From contig JAGPXD010000006.1 in assembly GCA_020746995.1 (NCBI GenBank), forward strand, positions 1,426,001-1,490,000: 64,000 nt of DNA, given 5' to 3'. The stretch is from Plectosphaerella cucumerina. Taxonomy: Eukaryota; Ascomycota; Sordariomycetes; Glomerellales; Plectosphaerellaceae. The number at the start of each line of letters is the position of its first letter. The stretch's first letter is position 1. Made by a program: the position numbers and the translations under genes. Under the pieces are notes generated by a model. That model saw only the letters and a list, made by a program, of their open reading frames with translations, was not told the DNA's origin and did not search any database. Positions 47,859 through 56,912 of the stretch are shown piece after piece.

Positions 47859-48344
47859 TCATGAAGACCCCGGTGGCGTGGTCCAGTCTGGCTCCTCCTT
47901 GCCCGTCCATGGCTTGATGCCCTTGGGGTTCTCCTTGCGACTCTGCTCGGCGTATTGGAAGATGCTGGTTGACTTTGGATCTTTAATCAACTCGGTGAAG
48001 TCCTGCACCTCCTTATGGCTGGCTGCCACAGCCTGGGAGAAGTTATCGAAGAGGGCCTCGGCTGGAATCAGTCAGCGATTGTTCCCATGCATGTCCGGAT
48101 ACCGAAGTGCCTACGGGTCTGTTGCTTTGTACGGAGTGGTTCGAGCATTCGGGGGATGGTTGTTCGGAGCTCTCGAAGCTGATGAGGGGTTAGCGTTGTT
48201 CCAGTCGGTGATGGGACTGACACGAACCTGAATGTGGAGGATCTTGAGCTGATCAAGAGACTCCTTCAGCCGTTGCTCGTCCCAGACCTCCTCCTCGGGA
48301 CTCGACTCCTTCTTGATGACCGGTGGCTTGTTCTTGTTCGACAT
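47859..48344 (-). CDS. Small conserved helical protein, function unknown
   Basis: Three minus-strand exons: 48344-48228, 48178-48115 and 48061-47859 (TGA), giving 127 aa. Intron 1 is GTTCGT...CATCAG; intron 2 is GTAGGC...TTCCAG with a GCTGAC branch site. A second possible donor for intron 2 (GTATCC at 48102) would leave only 41 nt and is disfavoured. The protein has an acidic start (KKESSPEEEVWDEQRL), helical heptad-like segments (LKESLDQLKILHIQLRELRTTIPRMLEPL, quoted here as two joined pieces across intron 1) and a C-terminal helix with DFTELIKDPKS, ending KPWTGKEEPDWTTP. I do not recognise the family. The size and helical layout fit a subunit of a larger complex; this is a guess. Confidence 0.72.
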
Positions 48345-49337
48345 GTTGAAATGGGTATTTGGAGGTTGATGGATTGAATCTGGGTCCAATGCTAGTGCTC
48401 GATCGGATTGGACACCTGCTGAGAGGATATCCGTATGTTTGGAGACTCGTGGCTTTCGTGCTGAGGTTGTTGGGAACTGCTTCTCGCTGCAGGGAGGCAA
48501 GGGAGGTTGTCGGACAAGGATTCCACAAGGAGGGGTCGAAACAAGAGGAGGTCAGGGCTGTTCAGGCCAAGATCAAGAATCTCAGTCCCTGAGTAAGAGG
48601 CCTTGCGAGGAGAGCATTGAGGGGGAGGGGCGTCACTGGAAAAGTGATTCAGTCAAGCGCCGGGCTGATCATGGTGGAGGGGAACAATGCGCCTTCAAGC
48701 CAGCCTCCAGGAAGGGGGCGTGACGCGCCATCACGTGAATCATGGCCTTATCGGCCTTATCACAGCCCGACGCACGGACCCAAAGCGGTGAATCACAGAT
48801 CACTCTCTTGCAAGAGCGCTCTTGCCGTGGCTTCCCTGACGAAGGAGAGGACGATTAATTCTTCACGTCAGATTGAATCCATAGGTTCTTCTCTTCGATA
48901 TCAACCCCAACAAGAGCACTCGTTCTTTCAACACCCACCCGCATCTCATCGAGAAGCATCGAGGGAACACACACTGGCCACTCATTTGTAAGTCGACAAC
49001 TTGTCTTAGCGTTCCACTCCGAACGTCGAGTGGATTGACTGACCCTGGAAAAGACGGTGCGCCCAGACCCCATCGGCATCGGATCAACCTTTCAACCTTA
49101 TCCAGGCCGTGCGGATTGCAATCTGGCGACTCCAACCTCGTCAAGTTCACCCACTGTCCTGCACAGGTCCATCAACACCAGAGTCCCGACGCGTCCAAGG
49201 TACGTCGCACCATCCACTGTTGATTGCGCCCATGCCATGGTTCATCCACTGACATTTGCAAAGCCTGCACCCCAGGCTCAATCGCCCCTTTGTCCCGCGA
49301 CTCTCGAGTCTCCGACACACCCGACCCGACCGACGCG
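48345..49337. promoter_or_regulatory. Divergent promoter region, small gene / FAR1-type gene
   Basis: 993 bases between two start codons. A good leader intron for the + gene is visible at 49200-49275 (GTACGT donor, ACTGAC branch, CCCCAG acceptor). A second GTAAGT donor lies at 48988. No protein gene fits inside. Confidence 0.5.
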
Positions 49338-49997
49338 ATGGATACCTCAATCGCGATGCCGAACCTCCCCACCTCGCCGCCTCCTCCGGCCCTCCTCCCC
49401 CCTCCCGAGGGCATCTTCCGCAACTTTGAGGATCTTCTCAGCTCCGTCCAGCGTGTCGCCAAGGACCAGGGCTATGGTGTCGTCAAGCTTCGCGCCTCCA
49501 ACTACCGCGATGGCAAACCTACCAGGTACGACCTCGTCTGCGACCGCGGCGGCGTCAAGTACTCCAGCACCGCCAAGAAGCGCAACCCGTCCACCCGCAA
49601 GGTCGACTGCCCGTGGCGCGCCAAGGCGGTCTGCGAGGTCCAGCTGGGTAATCAGTGGCGCTTCGCCGTCCAGGAGTCCCGCCACAACCACGAGCCCCGC
49701 ATTGCGACCGCGCCTCCCGGCCAGGAGAACACGCCTCTCGCTCAGTCGATGCGCAGTTTCACTAACAAGATTGACCGCCTCTCGCACGATATGAACCAGG
49801 GCTTTATGCGCATGGAGTCGCTCCTCGTCGAGATGAACAAGCGCATCGAGAACCTCGAAAACCGCCAGCTCACCTACGAGCCCCGTTTCCAAAACATGGA
49901 GTCGCGTCTGCAGGGCCTCGAGGCCCGCAACAATGCTATGGAGATGCCCATGGTCGACGATGTCGACACCAGGCTTCTTCAGGGATCTGTCATGTAG
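49338..49997 (+). CDS. FAR1/WRKY-GCM1-type DNA-binding protein with coiled coil
   Basis: The single coding exon reads 219 aa from ATG 49338 to a TAG at 49995. After a Pro-rich start, residues 30-115 match the FAR1-type zinc-binding domain found in FAR1/FHY3 and Mutator-like transposases: GYGVVKLRASN, KPTRYDLVCDRGG, CPWRAKAVC, then QWRFAVQESRHNHEP, giving a C-C-H-H zinc set. Residues 130-205 form a coiled coil (FTNKIDRLSHDMNQGFMRM, LLVEMNKRIENLENR). No transposase core is present, so it is best read as a domesticated DNA-binding regulator. The start was chosen because a leader intron (49200-49275) places this ATG shortly after its acceptor. A clearly coding frame continues past the TAG. Confidence 0.82.
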   Translation: MDTSIAMPNLPTSPPPPALLPPPEGIFRNFEDLLSSVQRVAKDQGYGVVKLRASNYRDGKPTRYDLVCDRGGVKYSSTAKKRNPSTRKVDCPWRAKAVCEVQLGNQWRFAVQESRHNHEPRIATAPPGQENTPLAQSMRSFTNKIDRLSHDMNQGFMRMESLLVEMNKRIENLENRQLTYEPRFQNMESRLQGLEARNNAMEMPMVDDVDTRLLQGSVM

Positions 49998-50001
49998 GAC
50001 A
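49988..50001 (+). other. Hairpin with the FAR1-type gene TAG in its loop
   Basis: TGTC (49988-49991) pairs perfectly with GACA (49998-50001) around the six-base loop ATGTAG. The stop codon is 49995-49997, its A the fifth loop base. Confidence 0.65.
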
Positions 50002-50237
50002 ACGGCGGCGCTGCTCGCAACAACGGTGGTGGCGACCACCAGCAGCAATATGGCAATCACGGCATGCACGAGCTTGCCCATGCTGCTGGTCTCAACATGC
50101 GCTTCTATGCTCCCAAGGCTGTCGACAACAGCGAGCATTATGAGGCTGCTGTTGCTTCCCACCCTGCCTTTATCGAGGCTACGAGTGACGCTGCAAGCGA
50201 AAACCAGATGGAGCCCTCCGAGGTCCTCCAGGGCTGA
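49998..50237 (+). other. In-frame coding continuation of the FAR1-type gene
   Basis: After the TAG the same frame gives 79 codons and a TGA at 50235. The translation begins DNGGAARNNGGGDHQQQYGN, continues MHELAHAAGLNMRFYAPKAV and ends MEPSEVLQG. Third codon positions are dominated by C and T, with the same bias as the upstream exon. No usable intron donor lies shortly before the TAG (only GTCGAC- and GTCATG-type sites). The stretch reads as the normal C-terminus of the protein, interrupted by one stop codon. Full length through the TAG would be 299 codons. Confidence 0.75.
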
Positions 50238-51829
50238 ACGCCCCAACCGAAGACGTTCGATGGATATGGGGACGGGTATGGCATGGCGCCTGGCGCTTGG
50301 TGCCCACTGGCACACACACGGGAGATGGGAACTGGAAGGAATCTGGCTTGGTTTGTTTTTGTGGTTTGCTGTGCTCACTGCCGGCGTCATGCGAGCCCTG
50401 GCTGGCTGGTGTTGGGGGCGTTATGGGTTACCTTCTTTTTTGCCTGCGACCATTCACTTCCCCTTACACCCGTCATTTCATATCGACAGATGTGGGAGGA
50501 GGTTCTCGGTCTGTCAGGTCATGTGGTCTCTATTCGGAGGAGGGAGTCATGGTTCTCAACATCAGGTCTATCAACCATGATAGCTAGTTTTCACCATCAC
50601 ATAAGGCTAGCTGAAACTTGGACCATTGCCTCTCCCGGGATTCGCTCATTGCAACCTACAACCGTCTCGCCAATTCCTGTCCTTGACTGCTCACCAATTC
50701 GACTTACACGACACAGTACGAAACGTGATTGTGAACACGTCCGCCATCGCACACTGTGGCGGACAGTACGAGGTCCGTCCTGACGACGGTTTGTCCCTTT
50801 TTTTTTATTCTCCGGGGGGAACGTGGCATGGTTCCCACTTCTCGGGGATCGGCCCCCGGGCCCTGCCTGAATGCGGCGACTGTTGGGCATGTCCGACCTC
50901 ATCTGACGATCTTGTTGCTTGGTGTTTCACGGTCATCACAACGTCATCCCGCGATGACAGGATGGAGGTATCACGGCGGGCAGGGCATTCAATTGAGGGT
51001 CATGTTCAGATCGCATCATCACCAAAGGCAATGAATCGGTGTCAAGGTTCGTTTGCCAACTGCGCTTTGTGTTGTCGTTACCCCGCTCACCCAACATTGA
51101 GAACGCCTCGATGCCCCAGAGAGCGCGACGTCGGCCAAGTTGAGAGGACCGTCGCCAGCGACTAAAGACTCGCAGGATCGTTGCTCGGGAGGGACTTGGA
51201 CGAAGACGGCAATGCTGGCTCGACCCTTGGCGAAGTCGCCCTTGACCCTGGCGGCGTTGGGTCGCAACCCAATATCATGGCCAGCCTCCTCTCGCTGAAA
51301 AGGTCACAGAACGACCTGGAGTCCTTCGAAGCGCCGCAAAGCTCTTGTATCATGCCGAAAGGTATGAGGAAAACAGCACGTCCATGTCGATGGACCAAAT
51401 TACCAACCGAACAGGGGGTGGTTTGATGTTGGGGTCGGCGCGTAATCACGGCTCGAGAGTGGCTGCGAAGGGTGCGTCCTCTGGCCGCCACCAAGAGAAG
51501 CCGACTATTTCAGGTTGACAGCCTCGGCCCAACGGGACGGATCTAATCGTTTCATGAGTTTGCTACGCGGCGCTTAAAGGCAATCGAGGCGATGCGAACG
51601 CACACTCGCTGACGCCGGCCAGTTGACTGAAAGGCCAAGTCCCAAGGGCGCTTCGGCGCTTGCTGAATGAACACCCCTGATCTGGGCCACGGCCATGGGC
51701 GGCTGGTGTTGCCACAGCCATGTCGACGTTCCAAAAAGGCCGTCGTTGATATTACCGAGGACTGTCCCTTGACTAGGGAGGTGCTGCCCGACTGGACTGC
51801 CCCGAAGAAAACATTACCTCACGATCCTC
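50238..51829. other. Intergenic, no recognisable gene
   Basis: 3' flank of the FAR1-type gene and promoter of the protease-like gene. Frames up to 179 codons occur but lack motifs, codon bias or introns that would extend them. A T10 tract lies near 50,797-50,806. Confidence 0.45.
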
Positions 51830-53703
51830 ATGGAACTACGGACGCGGGTCGTCCTACAACTGGCGATGGCGATGACCGCCGTTGCTTCCACGGTGCAGAT
51901 GCGATGGACGACAGACACAGGATCGTGTACCAGCGATGGGGGAGATTGCAGACTTCTCGGCCCAGACGGCCCATGGCAAGCTGTCATGATCACAACAGGC
52001 CAAGAAGACGCCGAGTCCGTCTCGCAAGTCGTCGAAATTCCAATGTGGCCGGCAGTAGGCAAGTGGAAACCCCGAGTCACCAGGTCTCAAAGCGTGCTAA
52101 CCATCATATCATTGCAGGTTCCACGAGCGGCGTTCTGACGACATCTTCCGGCGGCGAATACGACCCCTTCTTGTCCCTGTCCGCCAGAAAGACCGGATCT
52201 CGACACGAAGCTTTCGGCCCCTGGTTGGCCAACGTCTTCATGAACATGACCGATGAGGGTATTGGGTATCGCGAAATCTTCCGCTTCAACACCTTGACCG
52301 ACAAGACGGAGGAACTCAACGCAAGCATCATCGCTGCCGAGAAATGGGACATCAGGATGCCGAACGGAGCCAAGTTCGAGGCGGCCGCGGGGTTCTTGGG
52401 GCTTGGCCCATCAACGGATGGCGACAAGAAGTCCCCCGGCCATCTTGAACAACTCAAGAAAGCGGGCACTATCACATCCAACTCATTTGGTCTGCATATT
52501 GGCAGCGTAGCTCTCGGTCAAAAAGGGTCCCTCGTTCTCGGAGGATATGAGCAGAACAGGGCCCTGGGCGACGTGGGAGTTTTCGATCTCGTCGACGAGA
52601 TGACCAAGGCCTTTCTCGTCGATGTGACACTCGGTGTCGAGACGGGAGACTCCCCTTTCAACAAGTCAGGAAGCATGTGGAAGGGAGTCGACGGAAGCGA
52701 GCATGGAGCCGACGTCACCAAGAACATCGGCGGCGCCGCTGGGTCAGCTGCCATTCTTCCGAACCCCGTCACCCCCTACATATATCTGCCCCCGGGCAAC
52801 TGCGAGACCGTCGCCGAGCAGCTGCCTGTCACCTTTCGTCAAAGTCTTGGACTTTACACGTGGAACACCGAGGACCCGGCCTACACTCGCATCATCAGCT
52901 CTCCAGCTTACATGGGCTTCGTGCTTGCCGATCGCACCGCCAAGAACATCACCATCAAGATCCCTTTCAAGCTCCTCAACCTTACTCTCGAGGCACCACT
53001 CGTCGATGAACCAACCCCTTACTTTCCCTGCAAGTCGATCGATTCGAACTACGGGGTATGGCAGCTTGGTCGTGCTTTCCTGCAAGGAGCATTTCTTGGG
53101 TTCAACTACGAGAAGGATCTCATGTACATCGCTCAAGCACCGGGACCCGATATGGATCAGAGCGTGACGCGAACGCTCGAGGTAGACGACGATGCCATCT
53201 TGACTAACCCGGCAAAGTCTTTCGAGAAGACATGGCGCTCACAGTGGACGGTGCTCGGGGGTGATGAGACTGGCCCAGAGGAGGAGGGAAATGGGACTGC
53301 GGGGGAGAATGGCAGTGGAACAGTTCCTGCAGATGGGACTAATGGCCAGAATCCTGCCAACGAAGGTGGTGAGGCACAGCTGGCGAATGGCGGCGGAGAA
53401 ACAAGGGAAGGTTTAGACCAGGCTGGAGGCCAGGGCAGTCTGTCAGTTGGAGCAATCGCCGGCATCGCCGTCGGTGCTGCCATGGTTTTGGCCTTGGTGG
53501 CGGCGGGGGTATTCATCTGGCGTCGGCGACGACGGCAGTCAGTCGAGGAGGAGTTGCCGGAGAAGGATTGGGAGGCAGATTCGGCGTCTTGGGCACAAGG
53601 GCTGGGAATCACACATGAGATGTACGCTCCGCGGGTAACGCATGAAGCCCCGGGGGTCGAGATACGGCACGAGATGGACGGCACAGGTGTCGGGCGCATA
53701 TAA
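51830..53703 (+). CDS. Membrane-anchored aspartic-protease-like protein (peptidase A1 fold, likely inactive)
   Basis: Secretory-pathway protein with two exons, 51830-52058 and 52118-53703 (TAA), giving 604 aa. Residues 1-23 are a signal peptide (LQLAMAMTAVASTVQ). The body matches fungal A1-like proteins: DGPWQAV, LTTSSGGEYDP, FGLHIGSVALGQKGSLVLGGYEQNRALG, TPYIYLPP and the C-terminal VWQLGRAFLQGAFLGFNYE. The first catalytic DTG is absent, and the second site reads NPVTPYIYLP where an Asp-Ser/Thr-Gly-type motif is expected, so proteolysis is doubtful. A Gly/Asn/Glu linker leads to one transmembrane helix (about 519-545) and a basic stop-transfer RRRRR, with a ~60-residue cytoplasmic tail. The intron uses a GC-AG donor (GCAAGT). 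Wall or surface sensing is a possible role; unproven. It is convergent with the DUF3292 gene, 86 bases apart. Confidence 0.85.
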
Positions 53704-53789
53704 CAGCCATCAGGTGTAATAGGTAATACACAAATCGTGAAGTAATGAATTTTGAGCTGCTATCTGATGCCCTCTCCGTCGCTCATTCT

Positions 53790-56064
53790 TCACAAGACCT
53801 TCCAGCTCTGATCGCCCAGCGTGCACAGCCTGTTGAACAGCTGATCCCGCCTCGGCACAGCCGTAATGACCCTCGACTTGCCATCCCTATCCACAATTTC
53901 AACTCCGTCCATGATCGCCTTGTCCAGCGCCCATCCCGCCATCATCTTGCTCTTTGTTCCGTAGCCTGAATACTTGTTCAGCTCGACGATATCTGCCACA
54001 GGCACCGCCCAGACTGGCTTCGCATCTTCGCCCTGCGGGCGCGTCGAGCCATCTGTCGCCGCCGCTTCGCTGAAGCAAAGCGCAGACGCTGCCGGGTCTG
54101 TCGTGAGGTAGACGAATCCAACCTTGCCATCGTAAGAGGCTTGGAACTCAAGAGGGCCGGAAAGCCGCTGTTCTTTGGGGTCCGCAGCTGCACCGAGGCG
54201 GGCCTTGGCCGTCGAGCTGCCTCTCTTGGCCCGCACCTTGTCCACGGTGATTGCTGTCTTGGCCGCACCGCGAGCGCTGCGCTTAAAGAGGTTGAAAAAT
54301 TTCTTGCGCTTGCCGCCCCCATCGTCGTCCTTGTTGCCGTTGACCTCATCATCGCCGCCGCCGGCGTGCTCGAGGCGGTCTGGGTCGATGGCTGCTGCGG
54401 ACTCTAGCTCTTCATCCGTGGCACCGAGGGGCCTGTCACTGCCTGTAGCGTTGAGGGCGTTTTCTCCGAGGTCGACGACATCCTTAGACGGGGACTTGTG
54501 AGGCATGGGCGGCGGGGGAAGGGGCGTGTTCTGAGACTCTCCGAGCCTGAGGAGAGTGACGACGACCTGTGCATCTGTGGGCACGCCGAGGAGGAGAGTG
54601 CTGAGAACGTTAGAATACATTGCAACCCATCGAACGCGCAGACTCACTTGTTCAAGTTGTATTTCTGGAGATCCAGTCTCTCAAAGGCCATGGCAATCAT
54701 GGGCTGACCGAAGAATCCAAGACCGATGACCAGGCCAATGACCTTGGAGATCAAGTACCCAGGAGTGAGGACCAAAGCGACGATCAGAGGAGCCACTAGA
54801 CCGACAAGTCGGAGACGGTGATTGCGCCCAGTGAAAGGAGGGATTGGGTCGAGCATGCTGCAAAAGGGTCAGCATGGCTAGGTCGAATCGGCGCGTTTGT
54901 TACTCACTTGGCGAAGCGCTCCCAAGTGTCAGACACAATACACAACGAGTGCATCATCGGCCTCATCTGGGACCACATGAGCTCCTCGACGGCCACCTTG
55001 GTCTTGTCCTGGGACGGCCTGTCCACGCCAGCCGCCTTGTCCTTGGCGACGGCGACCTTGGTGGCAATCTCGTTGGGCGAAGGCATCAGTTCCATCTTGC
55101 TGCCGCCCTTTTGCGAATTGGCGTGTTGCGGGTCCTCGTCGGAGAGGACGTTCATGGCGATGGCTGCGATGCCTGTGACGAAGTTACTGGCCTCATTTTC
55201 GACGGCCTCACCGCGCATGTTCTGCGGCGCGCCAGTTGCAGAGTCGGTTGACCCGAGGATGCCTGCGTGAGGAGCTGAGAGGCCGCCGGTCTGGTAGTTG
55301 ACCATGCCCAGAGGCGCGGGAGGGAACATGATGGGGCGGAAGTCGGGGCGGAGGATGAGCGCAACGAGAGTTGTCAGGAGTGTGGGGATGAGGAGGCCCA
55401 GGGCCCATGAGACGAAGTAGACCTGTTGAGATCAGTATCGAGGGTAAGGGAGTGAGGGCCTTGATGAAGCTCACTGCGCAGAAGATACCGGTTCGACGAG
55501 GTTCCCTCCATGAGCGGAGTCGGGCGACATGCTGCACGCTGGCGAGCGATCCTAGCATCTGAAGGAGTCAGCACTAGAACAACTGGGTGCGTGAAGTACT
55601 TACAATACCCATGTAGAGCCTCTCAAATTGAGCACGCATCTTGTTCGGGGCGAAGTCCTCCTCGGCCGCCACTTCGAAGTCCAAGTCTCCCAGGGGCGGC
55701 GGTGATGTTTCCTTGACGTGGAAGATTTGCTGACACAAGTTAGCGAGGGTATCGCAAACATTGAAGCTCGCTCTACCTTGTTGAAACGCCTGACCAGAGT
55801 CCAGAAGTCCTCAGTGTCCAACCCATCGACTATGTCGACATCCTCAAAGGCCTCATCCTTGTCCCATCCGACGTCGAAGAGGACATTGTCCTGCTGGCCG
55901 CCATGAGTACTTGTCTTCTCGGCATCGTCGTCGGCGAAGACGATGGGGAGATGACCTCGAGTCGATTCTGGTTTGGAAGCCGCATGGATGATGGGAGTTC
56001 CTTCTTCGCCGCTGGCCGTGAGCGATGCCGAAAGCTCTCTGCCCTGGGGGCCAGGTTCGGACAT
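53790..56064 (-). CDS. DUF3292-family membrane protein
   Basis: Six minus-strand exons: 56064-55777, 55729-55604, 55558-55475, 55422-54908, 54857-54648 and 54600-53790, giving 677 aa with consistent phases and GT-AG introns. The N-terminus is acidic (DKDEAFEDVDIVDGLDTEDFW). Hydrophobic segments lie near residues 160-190 (VYFVSWALGLLIPTLLTTLV) and 345-385 (LVGLVAPLIVALVLTPGYLI followed by VIGLVIGLGFFG). The C-terminal part is a soluble domain with Lys-rich and Gly/Asp linkers and a GFVYLTTDPAASALCF ... VWAVPVADIVELNKYSGYG pattern reminiscent of a GRAM-like fold. It matches fungal proteins annotated as DUF3292; the biochemical role is unknown. Confidence 0.85.
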
Positions 56065-56912
56065 TTCTGATGGTTGGCACGCTTGTCGTCTGGGCGAAAG
56101 TCAAGAGTTTCCCAAGGAAGCTTGACCGTGCAGTGCCATTCACACGGGGCCAACCCGGATACTTGGGGCTGGCTCATGTCGGGGACGTTGATCCGGAATA
56201 CTTGGTTGCATGTTCCACAACTCATGTATGCATGTCAGTTTGGTCATCGAACTCTCCTGTGACGCGGCTTCGGGCGTTTTCATACGGTGGCAGCAACGTG
56301 GCGATATGTGGCTGTCCGGCACTCAACCCCCCAGCACCCGGAGCATTTGCACCTGAGACTCGGGGCCTTGTTTTGAGGCGGCACGAACAACAATGCGCTG
56401 GGGTAAAGCAAGCGTTTGGATGAGGTCATCTGCGGGTCATCGATGCGGGGGAATCGCCCGGAGCATGGAAGCCGGCGCTGAGAAAATCATTGGGTGACAG
56501 AGGCCTGCTGCGATACTGAATGTTGCAACTTCTCATGTCAACTGAGTGCATACATTCAGACCGAAAGTTAAGTAGCATGGAGTAAAAATGAGCCAAGTAA
56601 CTACTGATTGAAAGTGCGCTGCGCTGCACTGACGGCATTCAGGGGCTGGTCGTGACCCCTGATCTCAGGGGTTCAGGGGTTCAGGGGCTCAGAGACCACC
56701 AAGCCTCACTGCCTTCTACGACCTTACATGTGACATGGACTACCAGAAGACAAGACATGGCCTAATGCTACTTACCTGGCTTAGTGACCAATTGAATTTC
56801 ACTTCGAATTCGACCTGATTCTTGTGTCTAATGTTAATGATGCAAACTCCTCTCAAGTCTCCTCACTCGATGCGGCAACCCTGGCCGGTGGTTCTGACTC
56901 TCCCCATGAACC
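56065..56912. other. Intergenic: DUF3292 promoter and NRPS-like 3' flank
   Basis: No gene seen. It contains a G-run tandem/inverted repeat at 56,656-56,688. Base composition turns A/T-richer after 56,500 than in the genes on either side. Confidence 0.45.
56656..56688. repeat. CCCCTGA/TCAGGGG inverted repeat with TCAGGGGT tandem
   Basis: CCCCTGA (56656-56662) and TCAGGGG (56665-56671) are exact inverted copies two bases apart. TCAGGGG then repeats twice more at 8-bp steps, giving three G4 runs with a fourth upstream near 56,642. Confidence 0.8.

Noticed and set aside
49347..50390. 347-codon minus-strand frame over the FAR1-type gene
   Set aside because: Antisense of a codon-biased exon. It does show that the + strand coding bias continues past the TAG.
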